Source: Lysobacter sp.
Lineage (GTDB): Bacteria; Pseudomonadota; Gammaproteobacteria; Xanthomonadales; Xanthomonadaceae
Assembly (NCBI GenBank): GCA_008015835.1
Contig: SSGH01000001.1
Coordinates: forward strand, 62,001-126,000
Reading direction: 5' to 3'
DNA: 64,000 nt
Below the pieces are notes generated by a model that was not told the origin of the DNA, made no database searches, and worked only from the letters and a program-made list of their open reading frames with translations. The position numbers and the translations under genes were made by a program. Shown piece after piece: positions 16,600-24,637 of the stretch (position 1 is the first letter of the stretch; every line of letters begins with the position of its first letter).

Positions 16600-18150
16600 T
16601 TAAGGCACCGGCGCGAAGAAGTTGCTCTCCACTTCGCGACGCAGTTCGCCGTCGGCGGTCTCGACCACGATACGCATCGGCTTCTTGCCCTGCACGCTGG
16701 CCGGCGCGCTGACCGTCAGCGGAATGCTCAACACCTCTTCGGCGGCGGCTTTCGCGACGACTTTCTCTTGGCGCAGCGCGATGCCGTCGGCGGCCACCAA
16801 GGTGATGGTGTAGCTCTGCGGCTTCTGGGTCTTGTTCGCCAGCTTCAGCGTGTAGTCGTTTTCGGTACGGCCGTCGGCGGCGGTGCGGTACAGCGCGTTG
16901 CGATCGCGCAGCACGTCGGCGATCAGCGGATTGCGATGGGTCACGCCCCAGCCCCAGCCGATCAACAGAGCCAGCAACAGCGTGCCGTAGACGAAGATGC
17001 GCGGGCGCAGCACGCGCGTGGGCTTGCCGTCGATGGCGTTCTGCGTGGAGTAGCGGATCAGGCCGTGCGGATACCCCATCTTATCCATCACTTGATCGCA
17101 GGCGTCGATGCACGCGCCGCAGGCGATGCACTCGTACTGCAGGCCATTGCGGATATCGATGCCGGTCGGGCACACCTGCACGCAGATGGTGCAGTCGATG
17201 CAATCGCCGAGTTCGTCCGGCGCGAATTTCGGCAGCGGTTCAGCTTCGAGCTTCTGGTCGAGAATGGAGGTGTTGCCGCGCGCGGAAATCAGATTGTCGG
17301 CGGCGGTGTGGTGATGCGCGGCGCGGAAGACGTAGTCGTACGCGACGGTTTTCTCCAGCAGGCCGCGCGCGCGTTCGAGGACGCTGGCCAGACCTTTCTT
17401 GCGCGCGCCGCGCGGCTCGCCGCGCATCGGGTCGTAGGCGATGATCAGGGTGTTGCGGTCGAACATCGCGCTCTGGAAGCGCGCGTACGGGCACATGTAT
17501 TTGCACACTTGCTCGCGCAGCACGCCGGCGTTGCCCCAGGTGGCCAGCGAATAGAACAAGATCCAGAACGTTTCCCAGCCGCTCCACCCGCTCACCGCTT
17601 CGGCGGCCAAGGTGCGGATGGGCGTGAAGAAACCGACGAACGTAAACCCCGTCCACAGCGCGAATACCAACCACAGCACGTGCTTGCTGCCGCGACGCCT
17701 GATTTTTTCGGCCGTCCACGGCGAACTGTCGAATTTGATGCGCTTGTTGCGGTCGCCTTCGCAGCGCTGTTCGATCCAGATGAAGACTTCGGTCCACACC
17801 GTCTGCGGGCAGGCGTAACCGCACCACAGGCGGCCGGCGAGCGCGGTGAAGAAGAACAGCGACAGACCGGCGATGATCAGTAGCATCGCCAGGAACACGA
17901 AATCCTGCGGCCAGAAATTCAGCCAAAAGACGTAGAACTTGCGCGCCGGCAGATCGAACAGCACCGACTGGCGGCCTTCCCAATTCAACCAGGGGAAGAC
18001 GTAGAACATGCCGAGCAGCACCCACACCGCGATGCCGCGCAAACGTTGAAACCGCCCATCCACGTCGCGCGGATGGATCTTCTTCTCGCTGACGTACATC
18101 GAACCGTCGGCGTCGTCGCGCAACTTCAGGGGGATTTCGGTTTTTTTCAT
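16600..18150 (-). CDS. ccoG: Cytochrome c oxidase accessory protein CcoG
   Basis: 516 residues. Five TM segments and two ferredoxin-type 4Fe-4S motifs (DCIDCTICVQVCPTG and CIACGACIDACD) plus the early RLWCGYACPQTVW and KYMCPYARFQ blocks are diagnostic for CcoG/RdxA/FixG. The C-terminal periplasmic immunoglobulin-like domain (from about 410) is present. CcoG is a Cu(II) reductase that supplies Cu(I) for oxidase assembly. It follows the small membrane protein gene by 13 bp and is separated from ccoH by 334 bp. Confidence 0.96.
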   Translation of the reverse strand: MKKTEIPLKLRDDADGSMYVSEKKIHPRDVDGRFQRLRGIAVWVLLGMFYVFPWLNWEGRQSVLFDLPARKFYVFWLNFWPQDFVFLAMLLIIAGLSLFFFTALAGRLWCGYACPQTVWTEVFIWIEQRCEGDRNKRIKFDSSPWTAEKIRRRGSKHVLWLVFALWTGFTFVGFFTPIRTLAAEAVSGWSGWETFWILFYSLATWGNAGVLREQVCKYMCPYARFQSAMFDRNTLIIAYDPMRGEPRGARKKGLASVLERARGLLEKTVAYDYVFRAAHHHTAADNLISARGNTSILDQKLEAEPLPKFAPDELGDCIDCTICVQVCPTGIDIRNGLQYECIACGACIDACDQVMDKMGYPHGLIRYSTQNAIDGKPTRVLRPRIFVYGTLLLALLIGWGWGVTHRNPLIADVLRDRNALYRTAADGRTENDYTLKLANKTQKPQSYTITLVAADGIALRQEKVVAKAAAEEVLSIPLTVSAPASVQGKKPMRIVVETADGELRREVESNFFAPVP

Positions 18151-18163
18151 CGTTCGGAGCCGA

Positions 18164-18463
18164 TCAATCGCCTTTCAGCGCACGATTGAAGCGGCTGGCC
18201 GGGCGTAACAGAATCCAGGTGAACAGACTCGAAGACGCAGTCGCGCACCAGAAGGCGAAGAACCCGACGGCGTAGCCGGCCTCGCGGCCGAAGTCCAATT
18301 CGGGGAAAGTCATCTCGCGCAGCGCCAGCGGGTCGACGAAGGCGAAGAACACCATCGTGGCCACGCCGGCGGCGAAGAAACTGGGCCAAAGAATCGCGCC
18401 GAGCCGTTGCGCCATCGTGCGCGGAGGATGGTCGAAAGGCTGCGGCGCGTGTTCGGTGGTCAT
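18164..18463 (-). CDS. Small two-TM membrane protein in the cbb3 cluster
   Basis: 99 residues from ATG 18463. A soluble N-terminus (HAPQPFDHPPRTMAQRLGAILWPS) is followed by two TM segments (about 25-44 and 65-87) and a short basic tail. It lies 49 bp after ccoP and 13 bp before ccoG, on the same strand, and its conserved-looking residues (W, P, DP, FCA) resemble unnamed proteins found in this position in other Xanthomonadaceae. A role in cbb3 assembly or stability is inferred from position alone. A longer in-frame start at 18607 gives only Arg/Pro-rich shadow sequence. Confidence 0.75.
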   Translation of the reverse strand: MTTEHAPQPFDHPPRTMAQRLGAILWPSFFAAGVATMVFFAFVDPLALREMTFPELDFGREAGYAVGFFAFWCATASSSLFTWILLRPASRFNRALKGD

Positions 18464-18512
18464 CGTGAATCCCGGTGGGATGGCGGCGGGGGAAGCGACG
18501 CGAAGTCTAGCG

Positions 18513-19610
18513 TCACTTCGTTTCGGCCGCGGCCTCCGGTTGCGCAGCGGCGTCGGTCGCTTCGGCGGCGGTCGCGTCGGTCGTCGCCGCATCCGTCGCG
18601 GCGGCATCCGTCGCAGCCGTTTCGGCGACGGCGTCCGACGCGGGCGCTTCGACTTGCGCCAGTTCGCCCGGCTTGTGCGTCAACGACCACACATAGGCGG
18701 CGACCAAGCGCGCGCGCGTCTCGCCGATGATCGGCAGGTGCGCCGGCATCGCGCCGTTGCGGCCCTTCGCGATGCTTTGTTCGATCGCGGCCGTGCTGTC
18801 GCCGTACAACCAGTAGTCGTCGGTCAAGTCGGGCGCGCCGAGCGCTTGATTGCCTTTGCCGTCGGGGCCGTGGCAGCTCACGCAGATGCCGGCGTATTTC
18901 AGTTCGCCCGCGCGGGCGAGGCCGGCGTCGACGCGCTCGCCGCGTAGCGATTGCAGATACACCGCCACTTCGGTCACGCCCTGCGGGCCGCCCAACGCAT
19001 CCTGCCACGCCGGCATCGCGGCTTGACGGCCGTTGAGCACGGTCTCGAGGATCTGATCCGGCGCGCCGCCCCACAGCCAAATTTTATCGGTGAGGTTCGG
19101 ATAGCCGATCGCGCCTTTCGCCGACGAGCCGTGGCAGGTGGCGCAGTTGTTGGCGAAGATCGCGCGACCCAACTTGACCGCGCGCTCGTCCTGCGCGATG
19201 ACGTCGACGGCTTTGCCGGCGTACGGCGCGAACGCGACTTCCAGCTTCTTGTCTTGCTTCGCTTTTTCCTCGTCGTGCTCGCGCGCGGAGGTCCACTTGT
19301 CGGTGCCGGCGAAGGCGCCGAAGCCCGGGTACCACACCAGATAGCCGACGGTGAAGACGATGGTCAGGTAGAACAAGTTGATCCACCAGCGCGGCATCGG
19401 CTTGTTGTACTCGGTCAGATCGCCGTCCCAGACATGGCTGGTGTCGGTCGCGGCCGGGTCGCCCGGACGGCGACGCCCGGTCCACCAGATCAGCCACAGA
19501 CAACCGCCGAGATTCAGGACGATCAACGCGATGATGAACCACGACCAGCCCGGGGACACGGTGCCCGTGCCCGCCGCGGCGGCTGCGGTGGTGAGAACGG
19601 AAGCGCTCAT
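18513..19610 (-). CDS. ccoP: cbb3-type cytochrome oxidase subunit III (dihaem), CcoP
   Basis: 365 residues. Two N-terminal TM segments (22-43 and 79-95) and two c-type haem motifs, CATCH (156-160) and CVSCH (243-247), each with a downstream Met ligand (AAMPAWQ and GAMPAHL). HVWDGDLTEYNKPMPRWW before the second TM is a strong CcoP signature. The C-terminus carries an Ala/Thr/Asp-rich tail of about 50 residues that is not typical and looks like a low-complexity expansion. The start ATG overlaps the ccoQ stop (ATGA). CcoP takes electrons from soluble or membrane-bound cytochromes and passes them to CcoO/CcoN. Confidence 0.97.
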   Translation of the reverse strand: MSASVLTTAAAAAGTGTVSPGWSWFIIALIVLNLGGCLWLIWWTGRRRPGDPAATDTSHVWDGDLTEYNKPMPRWWINLFYLTIVFTVGYLVWYPGFGAFAGTDKWTSAREHDEEKAKQDKKLEVAFAPYAGKAVDVIAQDERAVKLGRAIFANNCATCHGSSAKGAIGYPNLTDKIWLWGGAPDQILETVLNGRQAAMPAWQDALGGPQGVTEVAVYLQSLRGERVDAGLARAGELKYAGICVSCHGPDGKGNQALGAPDLTDDYWLYGDSTAAIEQSIAKGRNGAMPAHLPIIGETRARLVAAYVWSLTHKPGELAQVEAPASDAVAETAATDAAATDAATTDATAAEATDAAAQPEAAAETK

Positions 19611-19765
19611 CGGCCGGTCTCCTGCGCGTCGTCCGCGCGGTTGTCGTCGTCCAGCGGCAGTTGCGCCGCACTTTCGAAATCGCGTTTGCGCCGCGGGCTG
19701 TACGCCCAGACGGTGCCGATCAAAAACAACACCAGTAACACTGCGGTCACGATGCCCGAGAACAT
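19607..19765 (-). CDS. ccoQ: cbb3-type cytochrome oxidase subunit CcoQ (FixQ)
   Basis: 52 residues, too short for usual ORF cut-offs but clear from context: ATG 19765, 3 bp after the ccoO stop, and a stop overlapping the ccoP start. It has one TM segment (about residues 2-21, GIVTAVLLVLFLIGTVWAY) followed by SPRRKRDFESAAQLPLDDD, the FixQ pattern of W-A-[YF]-S-x-x-R-[KR]-x-x-[FY]. CcoQ stabilises the interaction of CcoP with the CcoNO core. Confidence 0.93.
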   Translation of the reverse strand: MFSGIVTAVLLVLFLIGTVWAYSPRRKRDFESAAQLPLDDDNRADDAQETGR

Positions 19766-19768
19766 GAC

Positions 19769-20383
19769 TCAGCCCCCCCTCGGTGCGTGTTTGCCCAAGC
19801 CCTGCAGATAGGCGACCAGGGCGTCGAGTTCGGTCTTGTCGCTCACCGCCTCCACCGCGCCGTCGATGTCGGCTTGGGTGTAGGGGTCGCCGAAGCCTTT
19901 CAGCGCCTGCATCTTCTTCTTCACGAAGGCGCCGTCGACTTTGTTGTCGGCCAGCCACGGAAAACCGGGCATGTTCGATTCCGGCACCACATCGCGCGGA
20001 TTATTCAGATGCACGCGGTGCCAATCGTCGGAGTAGCGGCCGCCGAGGCGCGCCAAATCCGGACCGGTGCGCTTGCTGCCCCATTGGAACGGGCGGTCGT
20101 ACACCGATTCGCCGGCCAGCGAGTAGTGGCCGTAGCGTTCGGTCTCGAAGCGCAGCGTGCGCACCATCTGCGAATGGCAGTTGTAGCAACCTTCGCGGAT
20201 GTAGACCTCGCGGCCGGCCAACTCGAGCGCGGGATACGGCTTCACGCCCGGCAACGGTTGGATGGCTTCGGCTTGGAACATCAGCGGGATGATCTGCGCC
20301 ATACCGCCGAAGGACACCGCGACGGCGATCAGGATCGCCATCAGGCTGACGTTTTTTTCGATCTTCTCGTGGGCGTGGCTCAT
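19769..20383 (-). CDS. ccoO: cbb3-type cytochrome oxidase subunit II (monohaem), CcoO
   Basis: 204 residues, usual length. N-terminal anchor (residues 12-36), haem-binding CYNCH at 66-70 within [21 protein letters not shown], and [33 protein letters not shown] with the Met ligand, all typical CcoO. ccoN ends 58 bp upstream and ccoQ begins 3 bp downstream. Confidence 0.97.
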   Translation of the reverse strand: MSHAHEKIEKNVSLMAILIAVAVSFGGMAQIIPLMFQAEAIQPLPGVKPYPALELAGREVYIREGCYNCHSQMVRTLRFETERYGHYSLAGESVYDRPFQWGSKRTGPDLARLGGRYSDDWHRVHLNNPRDVVPESNMPGFPWLADNKVDGAFVKKKMQALKGFGDPYTQADIDGAVEAVSDKTELDALVAYLQGLGKHAPRGG

Positions 20384-20441
20384 GGCGTGCGCTCTGCGAA
20401 GGGGTGACGACGGTCGACGAGGGACTGCGGACGACGACGGC

Positions 20442-21878
20442 TCATGCGCGGGCCTCCGCGGCGTCGGGCGCCAGCACCGGATTTGCGGCCGGGGCCTTGG
20501 CGCTCTGCAGCGTGCGCACCATGTTCACCGCCATCAGCACCATGCCCGACAGCACCAACGCGCCGCCGATCAGACGGCCGAGGTAATAGGGATACGTCGC
20601 CGCCAGCGATTCGACGAAGCTGTAGGTCAGCGTGCCGTCGGCGTTGGTGGCGCGCCACATCAGGCCCTGCATCACGCCGGCGATCCACATCGAGGCGATG
20701 TAGAAGACGACGCCGATGGTGTGCACCCAGAAGTGCGTGTCGATCAACTTCACCGACCACATTTCCTTCACGCCGACCAAGCGCGGCAGCAAGACGTAGA
20801 TCGCGCCGATCGAGATCATCGCCACCCAGCCCAGCGCGCCGGAATGCACGTGGCCGATGGTCCAGTCGGTGTAATGCGACAGCGAGTTGACCGTCTTGAT
20901 CGACATCATCGGCCCCTCGAACGTGCTCATCATGTAGAACGAGAGCGAGACGATGAGGAACTTGAGGATCGGGTCGGTGCGCAGCTTGTGCCACACGCCC
21001 GAGAGGGTCATCACGCCGTTGATCGCGCCGCCCCAGCTCGGGGCCAGCAGCACCAGCGAGAACACCATGCCCAGGCTCTGCGCCCAATCGGGCAGCGCCG
21101 TGTACTGCAGATGGTGCGGACCGGCCCACATGTAGATGGCGATCAGCGCCCAGAAGTGCACGATCGACAAGCGATACGAGTACACCGGGCGGCCGGCTTG
21201 CTTGGGCACGAAGTAGTACATCATCCCGAGGAAGCCGGCGGTCAGGAAGAAGCCCACCGCGTTATGGCCGTACCACCACTGCACCATCGCGTCGACGGCG
21301 CCGCTGTAGACCGGGAAGGAATTGAGCGGCGTGACCGGAATCGCCAAGCTGTTGACGATGTGCAACAGCGCCACGGCGATGATGAACGCGCCGTAGAACC
21401 AGTTGGCCACATAGATGTGCTTGACCCGGCGGATGGCGATGGTGCCGAAGAACAGCACCGCGTAGGCCACCCACACTACGGCGATCAGGATGTCGATCGG
21501 CCAGATCAACTCGGCGTATTCCTTGCCCTGGGTCAGCCCCAGCGGCAAGGTGATCGCGGCGAGCAGGATCACGAGCTGCCAGCCCCAGAACACGAAGGCC
21601 GCCAACTTGTCCGACAGCAGCCGGACGTGGCAGGTCCGCTGGACCGCGTACAAGCTGGTCGCGAACAGGGCGCTACCGCCGAACGCGAAGATCACCGCAT
21701 TGGTGTGCAGCGGCCGCAGGCGGCCGTACGACAACCAAGGCAGATCGAAATTCAGCGCCGGCCAATACAGTTGGGCGGCGATCAACACCCCCACCAGCAT
21801 GCCGACGATGCCCCAGATCACGGTCATGACCGAGAACTGCAGTACGACTTTGTCGTTGTAAGTGTCACCCGCGCGCAT
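20442..21878 (-). CDS. ccoN: cbb3-type cytochrome oxidase catalytic subunit I, CcoN
   Basis: 478 residues with 12 TM segments, the expected haem-copper oxidase fold. Key blocks include [21 protein letters not shown] (His ligand of haem b), [26 protein letters not shown] (CuB His and active-site Tyr), [18 protein letters not shown] (CuB His pair) and [14 protein letters not shown] (haem ligands), as in C-type oxidases. It is the first gene of the cco cluster and is preceded by a perfect FNR/Anr box 54-67 bp upstream of its ATG, so the operon should be induced at low oxygen. Confidence 0.98.
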   Translation of the reverse strand: MRAGDTYNDKVVLQFSVMTVIWGIVGMLVGVLIAAQLYWPALNFDLPWLSYGRLRPLHTNAVIFAFGGSALFATSLYAVQRTCHVRLLSDKLAAFVFWGWQLVILLAAITLPLGLTQGKEYAELIWPIDILIAVVWVAYAVLFFGTIAIRRVKHIYVANWFYGAFIIAVALLHIVNSLAIPVTPLNSFPVYSGAVDAMVQWWYGHNAVGFFLTAGFLGMMYYFVPKQAGRPVYSYRLSIVHFWALIAIYMWAGPHHLQYTALPDWAQSLGMVFSLVLLAPSWGGAINGVMTLSGVWHKLRTDPILKFLIVSLSFYMMSTFEGPMMSIKTVNSLSHYTDWTIGHVHSGALGWVAMISIGAIYVLLPRLVGVKEMWSVKLIDTHFWVHTIGVVFYIASMWIAGVMQGLMWRATNADGTLTYSFVESLAATYPYYLGRLIGGALVLSGMVLMAVNMVRTLQSAKAPAANPVLAPDAAEARA

Positions 21879-21931
21879 GGACGATCCTCCGGTTTGCGCG
21901 GGCAGTCTATGAACGGGCGTTCACTCGCATC

Positions 21932-21945
21932 TTGATCGGGATCAA
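21932..21945 (-). promoter_or_regulatory. FNR/Anr box upstream of ccoN
   Basis: TTGATCGGGATCAA is a perfect TTGAT-N4-ATCAA palindrome centred 60 bp upstream of the ccoN start. If it is a class II site at -41.5, transcription starts about 19 nt before the ATG. Members of the FNR/Anr/FixK family bind this consensus and activate cbb3 operons in many proteobacteria. Confidence 0.85.
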
Positions 21946-22018
21946 GTCGGGGGAGCGGGCCGAGCCCGAAGCCGTTCGCGCGGCCGCGACGGCATACGAC
22001 CTTCGTCGTAGAAACGCG

Positions 22019-22042
22019 CGAGGCCCGCATGCGCGGGCCTCG
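22019..22042 (-). terminator. Hairpin terminator after phhA
   Basis: A 24-nt perfect palindrome (stem CGAGGCCCGC, loop ATGC) 49 bp past the phhA stop. On the minus strand it is followed by CGCGTTTCTACG, only a short T-run, so it is a moderate candidate. Confidence 0.5.
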
Positions 22043-22090
22043 AATGGATGGCGTGAACGTCCGCGCGGGTGGGGTCGCGCGTCGTCCAGG

Positions 22091-22981
22091 TCACACGTCG
22101 CCGTCGTCCGACCAGCCTTCGCGGGTGCCGCGATTGAACACCGCATCGGTCTCCAGCACCTCGCCGGCGGGAATCGCGCCCTGCGCCGCCAAGCGCGCGT
22201 AGATCGGGGTGAAATCCGGGTGCGTTGCGTTCATCAACTGCTCGTAGCTGTCGATGACGAAATAGGTTTTCTGGTAGCTGTCGATGCGGTAGCGGGTGCG
22301 CATGATCCGCTCCAAATCGAACCCGATGCGATTCGGCGCGGCGCTGTCCAGGCAATGGATGCTCTCGCCCTTGGAGCTGAGGATGCCGGCGCCGTAGATG
22401 CGCAGGCCCTCGGCTTCGCGGATCAGGCCGAATTCGACCGTGTACCAATACAGCCGGGTCAGATTGACCAGCGCGTCCGGGCCTACCGCGTGGGCCTTCA
22501 CGCCGCCGCGGCCGTAGGCCTGCATGTAGTCGGCGAACACCGGCTCCATCAACAGCGGCACATGGCCGAACAAGTCGTGGAACAAATCCGGCTCGGCCAA
22601 GTAATCCATCTGGTCCGGTCGACGGATCCACCACGTCACCGGGAAACGACGATTGGCCAAGTGGTCGAAGAAGTCGAGCTCGGGCAGCAGGCCCTCGACG
22701 CCAATGATTTCCCACCCGGTGGCGCCCCGCAGGACGCGGTTGAGATCGTCGAATTTCGGAATTTGGGTCGGGCTCATGCCCATCGCGCGCTGATTGCGAA
22801 CGAAGACCTCGCTGGCGCGGCCGGGGAGCAAGCGCTGCTGGCGGTCGAACAACGCCGCCCACACCGCATGATCGTCGGCGCCGTAACTGCTCCAGGGCTG
22901 CTCCACGATGTTGGTGGTGTAGATCGGAACGTAGCCTTTGTCCGTCGTTTGGTGCTCGACCCGGTTCGGAACGGTGTTCAT
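22091..22981 (-). CDS. phhA: Phenylalanine-4-hydroxylase
   Basis: 296 residues from ATG 22981. An upstream in-frame ATG (23032) is rejected because 22981 is preceded by GGAGG at good spacing and gives the length of monofunctional bacterial PhhA. Non-haem iron ligands are His135 and His140 in HDLFGHVPLL and Glu183 in YWYTVEFGL. The biopterin-binding region GVEGLLPELDFFDHLANRRFP is present. The enzyme converts phenylalanine to tyrosine with tetrahydropterin and O2 in the cytoplasm and opens the homogentisate catabolic route; in Xanthomonads it also feeds 4-hydroxybenzoate/xanthomonadin precursors. It diverges from the Lrp/AsnC gene, a likely regulator. Confidence 0.97.
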   Translation of the reverse strand: MNTVPNRVEHQTTDKGYVPIYTTNIVEQPWSSYGADDHAVWAALFDRQQRLLPGRASEVFVRNQRAMGMSPTQIPKFDDLNRVLRGATGWEIIGVEGLLPELDFFDHLANRRFPVTWWIRRPDQMDYLAEPDLFHDLFGHVPLLMEPVFADYMQAYGRGGVKAHAVGPDALVNLTRLYWYTVEFGLIREAEGLRIYGAGILSSKGESIHCLDSAAPNRIGFDLERIMRTRYRIDSYQKTYFVIDSYEQLMNATHPDFTPIYARLAAQGAIPAGEVLETDAVFNRGTREGWSDDGDV

Positions 22982-23114
22982 GGCGGCCTCCGCGGCGCGT
23001 TCGCGCAAGATTCGCACACTGTATCGGCTCACCTGCGCAACAAGCTTGCTTTATTGCCGACATAGCGCCTTAATACGCAATCTTCGGTCAAAATTCGCCG
23101 ATTCCGCGCAATAC

Positions 23115-23597
23115 ATGCCCGATCAAGACGCCTCCGCGCTCGACCGCATCGATCTGCAGCTTCTCGCCGAACTGCAGCGCTCCGGTCGGCTGACCAACGC
23201 CGAGCTGGCCGAACGCGTGCATCTGTCGCCCTCGGCCTGCCTGCGCCGGGTGCAGCGCCTGGAGCGCGACGGGACCATCGCCGGCTATCGCGCCGAGGTC
23301 GACCCAGAGCGCCTCGGGTTGGGGCTGCAGGCCTTCGTCCGCGTCCAGTTGCGCCAGCACGACGCCGCCTCGATCGCGGCGTTCGCGGCCTTGGTCGACG
23401 CCTGGGACGAAGTCGTCGCCTGCCACGCGCTGACCGGCGATATGGACTACCTGCTGCAGGTCGTGGTGCGCGACCTCGACCATTTTTCGCGCTTTCTGCT
23501 GGACCGGCTGCTCAACCAAGCCGGCGTCGCCGACGTCAATTCGAGTTTCGTGCTGCGGACGGTGAAGGCGTTTCGGGGGATTCCGCTGACGCGTTAG
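23115..23597 (+). CDS. Lrp/AsnC-family transcriptional regulator
   Basis: 160 residues from ATG 23115 (DQDASALDRIDLQLL). The N-terminal winged helix-turn-helix (residues 8-65, AELAERVHLSPSACLRRVQRLERDG) and the C-terminal RAM domain (70-150, with ALTGDMDYLLQVVVRDLDHFSRFL) are complete. It is transcribed divergently from phhA with a 133-bp shared spacer, so phhA control by aromatic amino acids is a reasonable inference; Lrp-type regulators next to phhA are common in Xanthomonadaceae. Its 3' end overlaps the converging membrane-protein gene by 62 bp. Confidence 0.93.
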   Translation: MPDQDASALDRIDLQLLAELQRSGRLTNAELAERVHLSPSACLRRVQRLERDGTIAGYRAEVDPERLGLGLQAFVRVQLRQHDAASIAAFAALVDAWDEVVACHALTGDMDYLLQVVVRDLDHFSRFLLDRLLNQAGVADVNSSFVLRTVKAFRGIPLTR

Positions 23598-24633
23598 TCG
23601 CGGGCGCGCCTGCGCTCGCGGGCGCTTGCGCAGGCGCCGCGCTCGATGACGCGTTCGGCGGCTCGACCGCGGGCGCCCGACGACGCGTTTTCGGCGGATA
23701 GGTCGGCTCGGAGCCGTCGCTATTGCGTTCGCCGACGGGCTTGGCGCTTCGCGCCGCGTCGTTCGGGCATTGCATCGCGACCGCATCGGCCAATTCGATC
23801 GCCTCGCCGACGCGGCCCACGCCCGCCTTCACGCGATGCGCGGCGAACGTCGCGGCGAGCTTGGCGTCCACCGCCGCCAACACCGCATCGCGATCGAAAT
23901 CCTCGTCGCATTTGCCGTCGGCGCTGTGCAGCCGCAGCAAAGTCTGCGCGCCGTAGACGTGCGCGCTGACGCTGGCGTTCGCGCCATCGCAGTCTTCGAT
24001 CGCGATATCGATGCGCATCCGTTCGCCGTACGCGACCATCCCGTCGTCCTCTTTGCGCAGAATCTCGCGAATGCGTTCCGCCGAATACGCCGTCAGGTAA
24101 TCGGCCTCGATCGCGAGAAAACTCGGCGCCTTGCTGGTCGCGGTGAACGCGCCCACGGCGACGGCCGCCACCGCCCATTTCGCGGCCGCGGTCGGCCCGG
24201 CCATCGCTTCGCCGCGCATCGCGTCGCGATCACGGACGCGCGGCGCGCGCGCCAGCCGCCACGACAGCGGCAACACCGCTAAGGCCATCAGATCGCTCAG
24301 GTCCACCACGCGCGTCACGGGCCACACGCCGAGCGCGTTCCAGGCGTCGATCGCCGGCTGCGACCACGCGCTCTTCCACCACGCGAAGGCGATGCCGACC
24401 GCGATATGGACGGCCGCTTCGACCCTCGCCCCTCGGCCGCCGAGCAGCGTCGCCCAGAAATACGCGAACGCGAACACCCCGGCGAAGTCCGACAATTTCC
24501 CGGTCAGCGCGTTGTGGAACAGCGCTTTGAACCACGCATCGTTGGCGATCAACAGCGCCAGCGCGCACAGAAAGGCCGGATGCAGCCAGCGCTCGGCGCG
24601 CTGCGAAAGCGAAGAGCGTGGATTGATGCGCAT
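23536..24633 (-). CDS. Membrane protein of unknown function with Pro/Ala/Ser-rich tail
   Basis: 365 residues. The first 150 residues hold four to five TM segments with the conserved-looking blocks NALTGKLSDFAGVFAFAYF and WPVTRVVDLSDLMALAVLPLSWRLA. A TM segment at about 152-168 leads to a soluble domain of about 130 residues with one Cys pair (EDCDGANAS, DGKCDEDFD), probably periplasmic. The last 70 residues are Pro/Ala/Ser/Arg-rich. The KLSDFxG and DLSDLxAL pairs recall proteins annotated only as hypothetical in Lysobacter relatives. The gene ends 62 bp inside the converging regulator gene and starts 4 bp after the M28 peptidase stop on the same strand. Confidence 0.75.
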   Translation of the reverse strand: MRINPRSSLSQRAERWLHPAFLCALALLIANDAWFKALFHNALTGKLSDFAGVFAFAYFWATLLGGRGARVEAAVHIAVGIAFAWWKSAWSQPAIDAWNALGVWPVTRVVDLSDLMALAVLPLSWRLARAPRVRDRDAMRGEAMAGPTAAAKWAVAAVAVGAFTATSKAPSFLAIEADYLTAYSAERIREILRKEDDGMVAYGERMRIDIAIEDCDGANASVSAHVYGAQTLLRLHSADGKCDEDFDRDAVLAAVDAKLAATFAAHRVKAGVGRVGEAIELADAVAMQCPNDAARSAKPVGERNSDGSEPTYPPKTRRRAPAVEPPNASSSAAPAQAPASAGAPATNASAESPETPSPSAARNSN

Positions 24634-24637
24634 CCGC

